DNA of 48,481 nucleotides. Source: Methylophaga sp. (lineage in GTDB: Bacteria > Pseudomonadota > Gammaproteobacteria > Nitrosococcales > Methylophagaceae). Numbering within the stretch: position 1 is the first letter of the stretch; every line of letters begins with the position of its first letter. The notes under the pieces were generated by a model, which was not told the origin of the DNA, ran no database searches, and saw only the letters and a program-made list of their open reading frames with translations. Positions 24,885 to 36,105 of this stretch are shown here, one piece after another. The position numbers and the translations under genes are program-made. The stretch spans positions 1-48,481 of the forward strand of contig NZ_JAUSCC010000054.1 of assembly GCF_030651745.1 (NCBI RefSeq), read 5' to 3'.

Positions 24885-27050
24885 TTAAGATTCTCTGTGA
24901 GCGGTAACTTCTACCCGATTTCTTCCCGCTTGTTTTGCCCGATACAGAGCTTTATCGGCCTCTTGTACAAACAGATCGGGCATTTTACTCTTTCCATCCC
25001 AACTACTGATACCAATTGAAATGGTCAGTCTGCCTAAATCCTTTTGCTGATAAAGAATAGGGGTAGATGCGGTTTTCTCCAGCAATGATTTTGCTCGCTC
25101 CAATGCATCCTCAACATTCGCTGACGGCATCAATACAACAAATTCTTCCCCCCCGTAGCGACAAGGTATATCCGTCTCACGAAAATGTTCCAGCATTAAG
25201 GAAGCTACTGCCCGTAACGCCATATCTCCTGCTTCATGACCATGTAGATCATTAAATTGTTTGAAATGATCGATATCACAAATCAGCAGAGAAATTGCTT
25301 GCTGATGTCGCCCGGCAAGCTGAAGTTCTCGTTGCAAAGCATCATCAAAAAAACGTCGGTTTTTTAAACCGGTCAACGCATCTTCAAATGACATGACATG
25401 CAGCTGCTCTCTCAGCTTGATACCACTTAATGTCACACTCAACCGGTCAATCGCACGCGAAATAAACAATTCGATGGACTGACAGGTCTCCGGAGTCTGA
25501 GTAGAAATATCCAGTAATTGAAAAGTAACAAATGTCTGTTTACCGAACTGCAGATCATCAATGTCGATTCTGTATTTATCATCAAGAGCTGTACTGGGGG
25601 ATAAATAGGCAAACTCATCAAACATGTTTACACGCAGTTGTATCGGAGCAAAAACCTTGTGTAAATCCTGACAGATTATATTACCAGCGGCTTGCAGACT
25701 TTGACTCGGTTCCAATCGACTGATCAGCGTTTCAAGCCGCAGACTAAAATCATTGACTAACGCCAACTGATTTGCCCGCTGTTGTTCCTGCAGCACATAA
25801 CTTTGTAAAGATGCCGTTCGTTCGGTAACCCGCTGCTCTAGTAATACATTTAACTCAGCTAATGCCTGCTGAGTTTGTCGATATTGGCGAAGTGAAATAA
25901 TCACCAAGACCAAAGCAAAGATTAATGCCCCATAAGCAAGCGGGAAATTGAACCAGGGCACCAGATCATGAGCAACCAACATATCGATCAGGAAAAAAAT
26001 GGCATAAACACCGAATGCGCCCATAACCATTCGTTGTTCGATCTTCATTACATAAAAATAACGTACACAAAACCAAGCCATGGCCATCAAAGTCATGACA
26101 AATAACACGTCAAAAATCGGGTAGAAAAATCCCAGATGCCAGACACCGGATAATGACAATACCAAGCAAAGCACCACATACACCATATGCATTTGGGCAA
26201 TACGCAGCATTAGCTTGCCGCTTTTTTCAGAAAACCAGTAATTTAAAATCAATGCGATAAAAATCGGGATTGAAAAATACGAGATCGCGGCCAGATAAGT
26301 TTTGGCCAGCGGCGCATAAATCAATAGTTGTAATGCCTGACTTTCACCTAATAAATTGCCGGCACTTGCCAGCGAGAATAATCCAAGATAAATAAATTCT
26401 CGGTTATCGCCGCGCATCAGTGAAAAAGCAAATGCCAGCAAGGCGATAAAGAAAAAAAACGCCGCAATAATTAAATCGTTATGCGAATTATTCAATATAT
26501 TGAGCAAGGCTTCTGAGCGTTCAAGCAGTTTCTTTTCACCCCATAACCCAATATCGGTGTAGTCAGAATAAATCCGAAAATATAATGTCCGACCGGAAAA
26601 ATCATCCGGCAAACCAATCATATGCCAGGGCCACCCTGCATATTCACCCTTTCCATCAGCATCAAATTCACCAAAACGATAAACCAGCTGCTGATCGAGA
26701 TAAACCTCGGCAATTAAATCAATGCTGGAGATAAAAACGACTGGATCGATCAACCTGGCCTCTGGCAATTCAGTGCGGTACCAGATATTTGTTCTACCCT
26801 GCCGATCCGGTGGGTAAGCAGGTTTGGCTATGTTATGCCAATCAGCATGCTGTATCTGGTCTGGCATGGTCCACTCGGGCTGCCCATCGATAAATGGTGA
26901 GTCGCCCCAGCGATATTGCCAATTTTCGAGATCGTGTTGTACAGACGTTGCTGCAAAGACCAGTCCTTGATGGATTGCCAACATGGCTAGTAACAGCAGC
27001 CATGGTAAACGTCCTGACAGTAATAATTTTGGAATACGCAAATCACTCAT
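24885..27050 (-). CDS. 7TMR-DISM sensor diguanylate cyclase
   Basis: A 721-residue membrane enzyme. After an N-terminal anchor (about 10-35), residues about 40-190 form an extracytoplasmic domain like 7TMR-DISM extracellular 2 (WYRTELPEARLIDPVVFIS). Seven hydrophobic helices follow (about 195-400), then a coiled coil (NVLLEQRVTERTASLQ) and a middle region of unclear fold. A GGDEF domain (about 550-715) has GGEEF and the inhibitory RxxD as RETD. It should make c-di-GMP in response to an extracytoplasmic ligand, possibly a sugar-like or wall-derived one as suggested for the family. It lies downstream of purL, separated by the purL terminator. Confidence 0.92.
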   Translation of the reverse strand: MSDLRIPKLLLSGRLPWLLLLAMLAIHQGLVFAATSVQHDLENWQYRWGDSPFIDGQPEWTMPDQIQHADWHNIAKPAYPPDRQGRTNIWYRTELPEARLIDPVVFISSIDLIAEVYLDQQLVYRFGEFDADGKGEYAGWPWHMIGLPDDFSGRTLYFRIYSDYTDIGLWGEKKLLERSEALLNILNNSHNDLIIAAFFFFIALLAFAFSLMRGDNREFIYLGLFSLASAGNLLGESQALQLLIYAPLAKTYLAAISYFSIPIFIALILNYWFSEKSGKLMLRIAQMHMVYVVLCLVLSLSGVWHLGFFYPIFDVLFVMTLMAMAWFCVRYFYVMKIEQRMVMGAFGVYAIFFLIDMLVAHDLVPWFNFPLAYGALIFALVLVIISLRQYRQTQQALAELNVLLEQRVTERTASLQSYVLQEQQRANQLALVNDFSLRLETLISRLEPSQSLQAAGNIICQDLHKVFAPIQLRVNMFDEFAYLSPSTALDDKYRIDIDDLQFGKQTFVTFQLLDISTQTPETCQSIELFISRAIDRLSVTLSGIKLREQLHVMSFEDALTGLKNRRFFDDALQRELQLAGRHQQAISLLICDIDHFKQFNDLHGHEAGDMALRAVASLMLEHFRETDIPCRYGGEEFVVLMPSANVEDALERAKSLLEKTASTPILYQQKDLGRLTISIGISSWDGKSKMPDLFVQEADKALYRAKQAGRNRVEVTAHRES

Positions 27051-27085
27051 GGCTGGCTAAGCAAAACACTTTAGGATCTGTTGAT

Positions 27086-27119
27086 AAAAAAATACCCCTT
27101 CGATAAATCAAAGGGGTAT
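27086..27119 (-). terminator. Intrinsic terminator of purL
   Basis: ATACCCCTT and AAGGGGTAT form a 9-base stem with a 10-base loop, and on the minus strand the stem is followed by TTTTTTTATC. It lies 8 bases after the purL stop and separates it from the 7TMR-GGDEF gene. Confidence 0.9.
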
Positions 27120-27127
27120 CCATTGTT

Positions 27128-30100
27128 TTAACCAACCCAACGTCGGGCATTATGAAACACCCGTATCCACGGTGCGTCCTTACCCCAGTCATCCGGATGC
27201 CATGAATGCTGAACACTGCGGATCACCCGCTCAGGATGTGGCATCAGAATCGTAACGCGGCCATCTGTGGTAGTGAATCCAGTATGGCCATTTTCCGATC
27301 CATTTGGATTAAATGGATAGCGCTCAGTAGGCTGGCCATAGTGATCAACAAAGCGCATTGCCACCAGGGCATCATTCATGCTGCCACCTTCAGAGAAATC
27401 AATGCGTCCTTCGCCATGCGCTACAGCAATCGGCATGATCGATCCGGCCATACCCTGTAACAGAATCGATGGCGACTCGGTAATTTCAACTAAAGAAAAA
27501 CGTGCTTCAAACTGTTCAGAAAGATTACGGCTGAAACGTGGCCAATGTTCACTGCCAGGAATCAGTGATTTGAGTTGTGACAACATCTGACAGCCATTAC
27601 ATACACCAAGTGAGAAGGTATCTTCACGGGCAAAAAAGGCAGCAAACTCATCGCGTGCACGAGCATTATGCAATACCGTACTGGCCCAGCCACGTCCTGC
27701 TCCCAATACGTCACCGTAAGAGAAACCACCACAGGCAACCAGACCTTTGAAATCAGCCAGAGAAACCCGGCCTTCCACAATATCACTCATATGCACATCA
27801 ACGGCGGTAAAGCCCGCATGATCAAATGCTGCAGCCATTTCCAGCTGACCATTCACGCCCTGCTCTCGCAGAATCGCCATTTTCGGCCGATGTCCACTGA
27901 TAATAAACGGCGCGGCTACATTCTCGGTTAAGTCGAAACTCAGCTTGGCATGTAAACCAGGATCCTGCTGATCATCCAGTGCTGCAAATTCCTGTTCGGC
28001 ACAATCCGGGTTATCGCGCAAAGCTTGCATACGGTAACTGGTTTCTGCCCAGAATTTTTGCAATACCTGACGGCGTTCATTTAATACTTCCTCACCGTTC
28101 ACACTGATGTGAATCGCCTGGTCAGTTGTTACATCACCGATAAGATGGCTATGTTTGTCTAACTCAAACTGCTGCAACAGTTCCAATACAGCATCTTGAT
28201 GTTCAGCTTTGATTTGGATGACTGCGCCCAGTTCTTCGTTAAACAACACCGGCAAGGCTTCACCCAAACCATTGAGGTTGATATTCAGACCGCAATGACC
28301 GGCAAACGCCATTTCACATAAAGTCGTAATAAGACCACCATCACTACGATCGTGATAGGCCAGCAACAAGTTATCCTGTTTCAGCTGTTGCATTGCTGCA
28401 AAGAAGTTTTTCAGATTGCGTGCATCATCAACATCCGGACCACGATGACCGACCTGATTGTAAACCTGTGCCAAAGCAGATGCGGCCAGACGATTATGTC
28501 CATGCCCCAGATCCAGATAAATCAACAGGGTTTCGCCCAGCTCAGTTCGCAATTGTGGTGTTAAGGTTTTGCTGGCGTCGATCACTGGCGCGAAGGCACT
28601 GATAATGAGTGATAACGGTGAGGTAACTGCTTTGGTTTCACCGTTGTCATCCCAGACGGTTTTCATCGACAGCGAATCTTTACCCACCGGAATGGCAATA
28701 CCCAATTGTGGACATAATTCCATACCAACCGCTTTGACCGTATCGTATAGCAACGCATCTTCACCGCTGTGACCACAGGCCGCCATCCAGTTGGCTGACA
28801 ATTTGATATCACTGATTTTTTCGATATCGGCAGCGGCAATATTAGTTAATGCTTCACCAATCGCCATGCGTCCTGATGCCGGAGCATCAATTACGGCTAA
28901 TGGCGTACGTTCGCCCATCGACATGGCTTCGCCCAGCAAGCCGTGATGGTCGGCCAATGTGACTGCACAATCGGCAACTGGTACCTGCCATGGTCCCACC
29001 ATCTGATCGCGGGCAACTAAACCGGTAATGCTGCGATCACCGATAGTGATCAGGAAGTTTTTGCTGGCGACTGTCGGCAGTTTTAATACTCTTTCCAACG
29101 CATCACTGACGGTAATACCTCTGAGATCCAGTTCCGGTTTCGGTTTGCTGTGATGTTTGACATCCCGCAGCATTTTCGGCGGTTTGCCCAGCAACAGTGA
29201 TAATGGCATATCGATCGGATTATTCTCGAATTGCGCATCTCCCAGCAACAAATGCTGATCTTCAGTGGTTTCGCCGACGATCGCCCACGGGCAACGCTCA
29301 CGTTCGCAAATCGCCTGAAACAACTCGACATCTTCCGGATTCACCCCGAGTACATAACGTTCCTGTGATTCGTTACACCAGATTTCCATTGGCGACATGC
29401 CCGGTTCATCGTTCGGGATCACCCGAAGCTCAAAACGGCCACCACGACCACTGTCATCAACTAACTCAGGAAACGCGTTGGATAGGCCACCTGCACCAAC
29501 GTCATGAATCGAAACAATCGGGTTTTTGTCATTTAACGCGACGCAGCGATCAATGACTTCCTGGCAGCGACGTTCCATTTCCGGATTACCACGTTGCACC
29601 GAGGCAAAATCCAGACCTTCTTCACTGGTACCAGATGCGACTGATGACGCTGCACCGCCACCCAGACCGATCAACATGGCTGGACCACCAAGCACGATCA
29701 GTTGAGTGCCTGGTTGCATAATATGTTTTTCAACATGTTGTGGACGAATACTGCCAAGACCACCGGCCACCATGATTGGCTTATGATAACCACGCACTTC
29801 AAAACCATTATCTGAAGGCACTTTGGCTTCATAGGTACGGAAATAACCACACAGATTAGGGCGACCAAATTCATTATTAAATGCCGCGCCACCTAATGGG
29901 CCATCAATCATGATTTGCAATGCTGATGCGATACGGGCCGGTTTGCCGTAGTTGGCCTCCCAAGGTTGTTCAAAACCGGGGATCTGTAGATTAGAAACTG
30001 AAAAGCCGGTTAAACCTGCTTTAGGCTTGGAACCACGACCAGTTGCACCCTCATCCCGAATCTCACCACCGGCACCGGTTGCTGCACCGGGAAATGGCGA

Positions 30101-31012
30101 AATAGCAGTTGGATGATTGTGGGTTTCCACTTTCATCAGGATATGCTGTTGCTCGCCTTCGTAGCAGTAGTGGTTATCATTCATATCCACTTGGAAGCGA
30201 TGACTGCGCGGGCCTTCAATAACTGAAGAATTATCGTTATAAGCTTTGACTACCCCTTCAGGATGTTGCTCATGGGTGTAACGAATCATATCGAACAGGC
30301 TGCGATCCTGTGTTTTGCCATCAATGATCCAGTCAGCTTTGAAAATTTTATGACGGCAATGCTCAGAGTTGGCCTGAGCAAACATCATCAGTTCTATATC
30401 GTTAGGGTTGCGATTAAGCGCAGAGAAATTATCAAACAGATAATCAATCTCATCATCTGCGAGTGCCAGTCCAAGTGTTTGATTGGCTTCAACCAGTGCC
30501 TGACGACCACCATTAAGGATATCAACAGACAATAATGGTCTGGGCGCTGTGTGCATAAACAATTGTTCAGCGTCTTCTTCATTATCAAACACGCTTTCGA
30601 TCATACGATCATGCAGTTTTGCGGCAATTACTGAACGTTGTTCGCTGGTCAGCGTTGAATTACTGCTGACATAAAAAGCAATGCCACGTTCTACGCGGAC
30701 AATATCGGTTAATCCGCTGTTATGCACAATATCGGTAGCTTTACTCGACCAAGGAGAAATAGTGCCCGGACGTGGGGTAATCAAAAACAGCTTTTCCTCG
30801 GCTTGCACATTGCTGCTGCCTTTGTTGGCTTCAAGCATTTCGCTGAGCGTGGCAAGATCCGCTTCGTTAAGTTGACCGTCACTTTCCAGTTCAGCGAAAT
30901 AGTGATATTCACTTCTTAACGCACTCACAGAGGCAACTTCAGCGCGGATGGCGCGCAGCAATTTTTCAATTCGGAAAGCAGAGAAAGCCGGACGGCCAAC
31001 CAATTGCAGCAT
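27128..31012 (-). CDS. purL: Phosphoribosylformylglycinamidine synthase
   Basis: The fourth step of purine synthesis: FGAR, glutamine and ATP to FGAM. The 1294-residue length is that of the large single-chain gammaproteobacterial PurL. It has the N-terminal domain, two AIRS-like halves ([30 protein letters not shown], then [16 protein letters not shown]) and a C-terminal glutamine amidotransferase with nucleophile C1138 in GVCNGCQ and the His-Glu pair in MPHPERV. It is transcribed away from the RDD gene across 81 bases and ends with its own terminator. Identity is certain. Confidence 0.98.
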   Translation of the reverse strand: MLQLVGRPAFSAFRIEKLLRAIRAEVASVSALRSEYHYFAELESDGQLNEADLATLSEMLEANKGSSNVQAEEKLFLITPRPGTISPWSSKATDIVHNSGLTDIVRVERGIAFYVSSNSTLTSEQRSVIAAKLHDRMIESVFDNEEDAEQLFMHTAPRPLLSVDILNGGRQALVEANQTLGLALADDEIDYLFDNFSALNRNPNDIELMMFAQANSEHCRHKIFKADWIIDGKTQDRSLFDMIRYTHEQHPEGVVKAYNDNSSVIEGPRSHRFQVDMNDNHYCYEGEQQHILMKVETHNHPTAISPFPGAATGAGGEIRDEGATGRGSKPKAGLTGFSVSNLQIPGFEQPWEANYGKPARIASALQIMIDGPLGGAAFNNEFGRPNLCGYFRTYEAKVPSDNGFEVRGYHKPIMVAGGLGSIRPQHVEKHIMQPGTQLIVLGGPAMLIGLGGGAASSVASGTSEEGLDFASVQRGNPEMERRCQEVIDRCVALNDKNPIVSIHDVGAGGLSNAFPELVDDSGRGGRFELRVIPNDEPGMSPMEIWCNESQERYVLGVNPEDVELFQAICERERCPWAIVGETTEDQHLLLGDAQFENNPIDMPLSLLLGKPPKMLRDVKHHSKPKPELDLRGITVSDALERVLKLPTVASKNFLITIGDRSITGLVARDQMVGPWQVPVADCAVTLADHHGLLGEAMSMGERTPLAVIDAPASGRMAIGEALTNIAAADIEKISDIKLSANWMAACGHSGEDALLYDTVKAVGMELCPQLGIAIPVGKDSLSMKTVWDDNGETKAVTSPLSLIISAFAPVIDASKTLTPQLRTELGETLLIYLDLGHGHNRLAASALAQVYNQVGHRGPDVDDARNLKNFFAAMQQLKQDNLLLAYHDRSDGGLITTLCEMAFAGHCGLNINLNGLGEALPVLFNEELGAVIQIKAEHQDAVLELLQQFELDKHSHLIGDVTTDQAIHISVNGEEVLNERRQVLQKFWAETSYRMQALRDNPDCAEQEFAALDDQQDPGLHAKLSFDLTENVAAPFIISGHRPKMAILREQGVNGQLEMAAAFDHAGFTAVDVHMSDIVEGRVSLADFKGLVACGGFSYGDVLGAGRGWASTVLHNARARDEFAAFFAREDTFSLGVCNGCQMLSQLKSLIPGSEHWPRFSRNLSEQFEARFSLVEITESPSILLQGMAGSIMPIAVAHGEGRIDFSEGGSMNDALVAMRFVDHYGQPTERYPFNPNGSENGHTGFTTTDGRVTILMPHPERVIRSVQHSWHPDDWGKDAPWIRVFHNARRWVG

Positions 31013-31093
31013 TTGAAACCCAATTCAGAGAAAATTAAAGCGATAATGATACTTTATACGCCCGAATTCGCCCAATAAAATTGAGCCTTTGTT

Positions 31094-31531
31094 ATGACCA
31101 AAAACTTATCTGTAACCCGTAAACCTGGCCCATTCAGACTGCTGGGAGTAATGCTTTATGACATTATGCTGCTGGTTTCAGTGCTTATGGTTGCCACAGC
31201 AGTTGCTGTCGCCTTTAATGGCGGCGAAGCTATAGGCGCAAACAACCCGTTCTTTTTTATCTACCTTATCGGCGTGGCTTTTGTTTTTTATGGCTGGTTC
31301 TGGACCCATGGCGGACAAACGCTGGGCATGCGTGCCTGGCGAATCTATCTCATCAGCGGCAATAACACCGGAATTAGCTGGCAACAAGCGTTTCTTCGTT
31401 TCGTGGTCGGCATATTTTCATGGTTACCACTCGGCCTGGGATATTGGTGGCTATGGCTAAGCCCCGACAAACTCAGCTGGCATGATATTGCCTCAGGCAG
31501 CTATCTTATTTACAGCCCTAAACAAAAATAA
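31094..31531 (+). CDS. RDD family membrane protein
   Basis: A 145-residue protein of the RDD family with three to four hydrophobic helices. The pattern VMLYDIMLLVSVLMVATAV, FYGWFWTHGGQTLGMRAWRIYL and KLSWHDIASGSYLI is standard for the group, with the H-D pair after W. Function is not well established, though some members affect sodium or stress tolerance. Single gene divergent from purL. Confidence 0.87.
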   Translation: MTKNLSVTRKPGPFRLLGVMLYDIMLLVSVLMVATAVAVAFNGGEAIGANNPFFFIYLIGVAFVFYGWFWTHGGQTLGMRAWRIYLISGNNTGISWQQAFLRFVVGIFSWLPLGLGYWWLWLSPDKLSWHDIASGSYLIYSPKQK

Positions 31532-31615
31532 AACTGGATTAGCTTAAATACTATTTTCTTTTCCGTAATCACAAGTTAGTATCAGCCATGCTTGGATAAA
31601 GGATAGGTCGAAGCT

Positions 31616-32044
31616 ATGACACAGATTCGCATGGTAAAAATTTGGCTGGTCATAGCACTACTGGCGTTTGCGCCATTACTCAAAGCTGAAACCGTGATTG
31701 TCAATCCCATGCTTGACGATCTGCAGTTATCCAAAACCACTCTCCGCGCTATTTTTGCGATGCGTATTTCTCAATGGCCTGATGGCACCCCGGTGAATGT
31801 TTTTGTCCTTGATGACGAACATCCCTTACACATCCAGTTTTGTAAATCTCTGCTGGGCATGTTTCCTTATCAATTGAGACGTATTTGGGATCAGCAAGCT
31901 TTTTCCGGAACCGGTGTCCGCCCCAATCGTGTCAATGATGAAGCGGAAATGCGACAACGTATAGCGAATACCCCCGGAGCCATTGGTTATATCAGTGAGC
32001 CTGAAATAGACGATACGGTTTCTATTGTGAGGGCACCATCATGA
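31616..32044 (+). CDS. Short PstS-like periplasmic binding protein
   Basis: A 142-residue protein with a signal peptide (KIWLVIALLAFAPLLKA) and a phosphate-binding-protein-like core: IVNPMLDDLQLSKTTLRAIFAMRISQWPDG, FSGTGVRPNRVNDEAEM and TPGAIGYI. It is less than half of a full PstS, so it is one lobe only. The stop overlaps the next ATG by 4 bases (ATGA). It is the first gene of a set with an outer-membrane barrel and a GGDEF-EAL protein. It probably binds a small ligand as a signalling partner rather than serving an ABC transporter, since no ABC genes are near. Confidence 0.82.
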   Translation: MTQIRMVKIWLVIALLAFAPLLKAETVIVNPMLDDLQLSKTTLRAIFAMRISQWPDGTPVNVFVLDDEHPLHIQFCKSLLGMFPYQLRRIWDQQAFSGTGVRPNRVNDEAEMRQRIANTPGAIGYISEPEIDDTVSIVRAPS

Positions 32045-33288
32045 AGCTGGCTTTATGGTTAGTTGCAACCGGCCTCGCAGGGCCTGTATTTGCCGATACG
32101 AATACCCCTTCACCCTCTCGGTTTCATTGGAATGGCTTTGCCTCTCAGGCCTTTGTTCAGACCTCGGACAATCGCTTTTTTGGGGATAGTGATAATGGCA
32201 GTTTTGAATTTACTGAAATTGGCTTGAATGGCAGTTATTTAGTTTCTCCCAAACTACGTTTAGCTGGGCAAATCTTGTCTCGCCGGGCGGGAGATTTATA
32301 TTCCGGCTCTCCGCAAATAGATTATGCATTGCTGGATGCAACATTATTTTCTTCTGCGCAGAGTACTTTTGGCATGTACTTAGGCCGGATCAAAAACCCA
32401 ATTGGTCTGTATAACGAAACCCGTGATGTCGCCCATACCCGTGAAGGTATCTTTCTTCCACAAGCCATTTATTTCGACAAAGTTCGAAACCTCACAGTAT
32501 CGTCAGATGGAATCCATCTTTACGGACGAATTTACCGTGATAGCGGAACATGGTCATTACAAGGCGGTGTTGGTTATCCGATTGTCGATAAAAACTTTGA
32601 ATATGCCTACATGGGACAGGATTGGGACGGCGAAATACGCAGCAATGATTTAGCGGCTTTTGGAAGGTTACTGTACGAACATAACGGTGGCCGTTGGATT
32701 TATGCCTATACCGGTGCCAGTGTTCGTACAGATTTTCGTGCCGGCGCAGCTGATCGAGTTGCCTTCCCTGCAGGTCCGGGATTAAGTTCTGGCAATATTG
32801 ATATCGACTACAGTGTTTTATCAATGCAATTTAATGGTGAAAAATGGCAGTTCACTACTGAGGTTGCCTTTCAGGCCGCAAGATACCGCAATATTAGTTC
32901 TGCTTTTGCAGCGCAGGATTTCAATTCGATTGGTTACTACTCGCAGTTAAGTTATAACTTTAGCCCCAGATGGCAGGGTTTTGTGCGCTATGAAGAGTTC
33001 CAACTGAATCATGATGATTGGAATGGCAGTAAAAGAGCCCGTCAAAACCGTGAGGAAAGTGCTTTTCTGGCCAATTTTGGAATTGATCGTTCACCGATAC
33101 CGGCTCATGCCTATTACAGCAAAACCTGGGCTGTAGGTGGCCACTGGGATGTCACTCCTCAATGGCGAGTACGAGCGGAATATCAATTCATTGAAGGAAC
33201 AGCGATTTTGTCACCACGAGAAAATGATATGAGCCAGACTGACAAACACTGGAATTTGTTTGCGCTATCCCTTTCTTATCATTTCTAA
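32041..33288 (+). CDS. Outer-membrane beta-barrel (porin-like) protein
   Basis: A 415-residue protein with a signal peptide (MKLALWLVATGLAGPVFA) and an alternating, aromatic-rich sequence expected of a barrel, ending in LFALSLSYHF with the C-terminal Phe that the BAM machinery recognises. Repeated strand-like segments include SSDGIHLYGRIYRD and RWQGFVRYEEFQ. It overlaps the PstS-like stop by 4 bases and is 6 bases before the GGDEF-EAL gene. A channel for the signal ligand of the set is plausible. No family name is certain. Confidence 0.8.
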   Translation: MKLALWLVATGLAGPVFADTNTPSPSRFHWNGFASQAFVQTSDNRFFGDSDNGSFEFTEIGLNGSYLVSPKLRLAGQILSRRAGDLYSGSPQIDYALLDATLFSSAQSTFGMYLGRIKNPIGLYNETRDVAHTREGIFLPQAIYFDKVRNLTVSSDGIHLYGRIYRDSGTWSLQGGVGYPIVDKNFEYAYMGQDWDGEIRSNDLAAFGRLLYEHNGGRWIYAYTGASVRTDFRAGAADRVAFPAGPGLSSGNIDIDYSVLSMQFNGEKWQFTTEVAFQAARYRNISSAFAAQDFNSIGYYSQLSYNFSPRWQGFVRYEEFQLNHDDWNGSKRARQNREESAFLANFGIDRSPIPAHAYYSKTWAVGGHWDVTPQWRVRAEYQFIEGTAILSPRENDMSQTDKHWNLFALSLSYHF

Positions 33289-33294
33289 ATCTAC

Positions 33295-36105
33295 ATGAAT
33301 CAACCAGATAGCCCATCACGATTTTTCAGCCTGAAATGGAAATTCGCCCTTTTGTTTGGTGGCTTGCTGATCCTGCTGAATATCAGTTTCCCGATAATGA
33401 TTTATTGGGATATGCAGCATAAATTTGGTTTCGTACGCGAGCAAATCCAACAGCAATATCACCAGTATCTGGACGGTCAGTTGGAGTCATCTAAAAACGA
33501 ATTGCAGCGCCTGGCAGAGTTTGTGTTAATCCCTGCCAGCAAGACACCAACAGCCTATGAGTTGCTTGATCTCATCTATAGTCAGCAAAGTGAACTGGAA
33601 CTGGGATGGAATGTGAGTGTGGCGCATCTATACCGGAGAGATGGGAAATACCTCGGTGGATGGGGATTGGAAGTACCGGAATTCGTCAGTCAATTTGCCG
33701 TGCACACTGCTGAAAATGAGACCAGTTACAGTCAGGTCGACTGCCAATATCAATGCCGTCAATATTTGCTTATCCCTGTACTGAGTCAGGATCAGACTGA
33801 ATATGTGTTGTTGTTAGGTTATGACATTAGCCAGATATTGCTGGCATTTTCCAGTAAAACCGGTGCCGATCTGGCTATTCTTTCCTCTTATGCCGGTGAT
33901 GAACAAACGCAAGATCGTTACCTGCCAACCTGGGAAAAGTATGTTCATGCATTAAGTCATTTTGAAAGGAATATTGATTACTTACGGCAGTTTGGTGGAA
34001 TTCATCAACACGATTTCCATCATATGCAAAATCATATTATGCGCCCCACCGGGCTGCCTATCGAATTCCATATGATTCGTCCGCAAGGCAGTGATGACGT
34101 GCTGTTTGTCATTATGGAAAATATCAGCGAACAGCAAAAAGAACTTCACCAGTCTTTAGTGCGGAATATCCTGTTTGCCATAGTCAGTATTGTATTGTTG
34201 GGCAGTTCGTTGGTGTTATTTATTTCCTCACCATTACGCCGCCTCTCCCGCGTTTCTAAAGCATTACCATTATTGGCAAAACAACAGTATCAGACTGTTC
34301 GACAATCTATCAGCCCCCCTCAACACCATCAATCTACCGATGAGTTGGATCTGCTTGAAACAGCAACGGTGTCACTTACCACTCAACTCGAACAGCTTCA
34401 CAGTTCGGTGGAAATGCAGACGCTGGCATTGCAACAGGAACGGGATTTTGTCAAAAACCTTATTAACACAGCGCAATTAATTATTATCACGCTGGACCAG
34501 CAATGTCGCATTACCTCATTCAATCAGTACGCTGAAAAAATTACCGGCATACCAGCCAACGAAATTCTGAATACCCCGATACAAGGATTCTTCTCACCCG
34601 AAGAATGGCCGCATATTTATCAGGCACTCACCGACATTAAAGAAAAGCGTTCCAATGTCCAGCAGATGGAGGCCGATTTTATCCACCATAACGATAATGT
34701 TCGGGTTATTTCCTGGATGCACTCAAGTCTGAATGTTCAGAATAATGATTCGGTGATTCTGTCTGTCGGCGTTGATATCACCGAGAAAAAACATAATGAA
34801 GATCAAATTCTGTGGATGGCCGAACATGATGCTTTAACCGGCTTATATAATCGGTTTAAATTCAATGCTGAGTTTGAACGCATTCTGCTACATGCCGAAA
34901 AAGTAAACAGCAACGGCGTATTACTGGTTCTGGATCTGGATCAGTTCAAGGATTTAAATGATAGCTGTGGGCACAATATCGGCGATCAATTGCTGAAACG
35001 TGTGGCCCAGGTATTAAGTAAAGTGACTCGCTCTACTGATATGGTGGCAAGATTGGGAGGAGATGAATTTGCGGTTATCCTGCCACAGACTGATTTAAAA
35101 GGTGCCGAGCAGTTTTGCAAAAAGATTGCCGTACAGCTGGCTGAATTAAACTTTATCTATCAGCATATTAGTTACCATATTTCATCCAGTATCGGTCTGG
35201 TTGAGTTTCCGCTGGCCGATCAAGGAATTGATGCATTGTTAAGTAATGCTGATTTAGCGATGTATCAAGCCAAGGCGAAAGGCAAAAACACTTGGCACAC
35301 CTTTAACGTTGATGATAAAACCCGCAGTCATCTGCAAAATCGAATTCTTTGGAAACAAAAAATCATTGATGCGCTGGCCGGAAAAAATCAACGCTTTATT
35401 TTTCACTACCAACCTATTCTGGATTTGAGCACTAACAAGGTTAGCCATTACGAGGCGCTACTGCGACTTGAGGATGCTGATGGTACTTTGCATATGCCGG
35501 GCAGTTTTATTGAAGTAGCTGAACAAACCGGTTTAATTCATCAAATAGATCACCATGTTTTACAAATGGGTTTACACAAGCAGGCTGAGTTTGATCGGCT
35601 GCCTGACCCAATGTCACTATCGTTGAATTTATCGGCACATGCGACCTCGGATCCAGAACTCTTGCCACGTTTGAAACGCTTGCTACGAGAAACCGGAGCC
35701 AAACCTGACAATCTGATTTTTGAATTAACGGAAACAGCAGCCGTTGCCGATTACGGTCAGGCAAAAGCGATGATGCTGAAAATTAATAAACTCGGTTGTC
35801 AGTTTTCACTGGATGATTTCGGGACCGGTTTTGCTTCGTTCCGTTATATGCGGGAACTACCCGTGGCAATTGTAAAGATTGATGGTGCCTTTATCCGGCA
35901 TATTTGTGACAACCCCGATGACCGTTTGTTTGTAAAAGCTTTAGTGGATGTCGCCAAGGGCATGGGCAAAAAAACTATTGCCGAATTTGTGGAAAATGAA
36001 GCTATTTTGACGATGTTAAAAACCATCGGTGTTGACTATGCACAGGGCTACCACATTGGCCGCCCCAAACCGGTTTTATTAGACGATTTAGCTCACCTTG
36101 ATTAA
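33295..36105 (+). CDS. Membrane GGDEF-EAL protein with periplasmic sensor and PAS
   Basis: A 936-residue c-di-GMP enzyme. Helix about 14-36, a periplasmic sensor (about 37-278), helix about 283-305, a linker of HAMP type, PAS (about 380-500), GGDEF (about 505-670) and EAL (about 680-930). The GGDEF site is intact with inhibitory RxxD (RSTD, then GGDEF). The EAL site is also intact: YEALLRLED, FELTET, LDDFGTG, VKIDGAFI. So it may act both as cyclase and phosphodiesterase. It follows the barrel gene by 6 bases. The PstS-like protein probably contacts its periplasmic sensor, much as NspS does with MbaA in Vibrio; that is inference. Confidence 0.93.
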   Translation: MNQPDSPSRFFSLKWKFALLFGGLLILLNISFPIMIYWDMQHKFGFVREQIQQQYHQYLDGQLESSKNELQRLAEFVLIPASKTPTAYELLDLIYSQQSELELGWNVSVAHLYRRDGKYLGGWGLEVPEFVSQFAVHTAENETSYSQVDCQYQCRQYLLIPVLSQDQTEYVLLLGYDISQILLAFSSKTGADLAILSSYAGDEQTQDRYLPTWEKYVHALSHFERNIDYLRQFGGIHQHDFHHMQNHIMRPTGLPIEFHMIRPQGSDDVLFVIMENISEQQKELHQSLVRNILFAIVSIVLLGSSLVLFISSPLRRLSRVSKALPLLAKQQYQTVRQSISPPQHHQSTDELDLLETATVSLTTQLEQLHSSVEMQTLALQQERDFVKNLINTAQLIIITLDQQCRITSFNQYAEKITGIPANEILNTPIQGFFSPEEWPHIYQALTDIKEKRSNVQQMEADFIHHNDNVRVISWMHSSLNVQNNDSVILSVGVDITEKKHNEDQILWMAEHDALTGLYNRFKFNAEFERILLHAEKVNSNGVLLVLDLDQFKDLNDSCGHNIGDQLLKRVAQVLSKVTRSTDMVARLGGDEFAVILPQTDLKGAEQFCKKIAVQLAELNFIYQHISYHISSSIGLVEFPLADQGIDALLSNADLAMYQAKAKGKNTWHTFNVDDKTRSHLQNRILWKQKIIDALAGKNQRFIFHYQPILDLSTNKVSHYEALLRLEDADGTLHMPGSFIEVAEQTGLIHQIDHHVLQMGLHKQAEFDRLPDPMSLSLNLSAHATSDPELLPRLKRLLRETGAKPDNLIFELTETAAVADYGQAKAMMLKINKLGCQFSLDDFGTGFASFRYMRELPVAIVKIDGAFIRHICDNPDDRLFVKALVDVAKGMGKKTIAEFVENEAILTMLKTIGVDYAQGYHIGRPKPVLLDDLAHLD

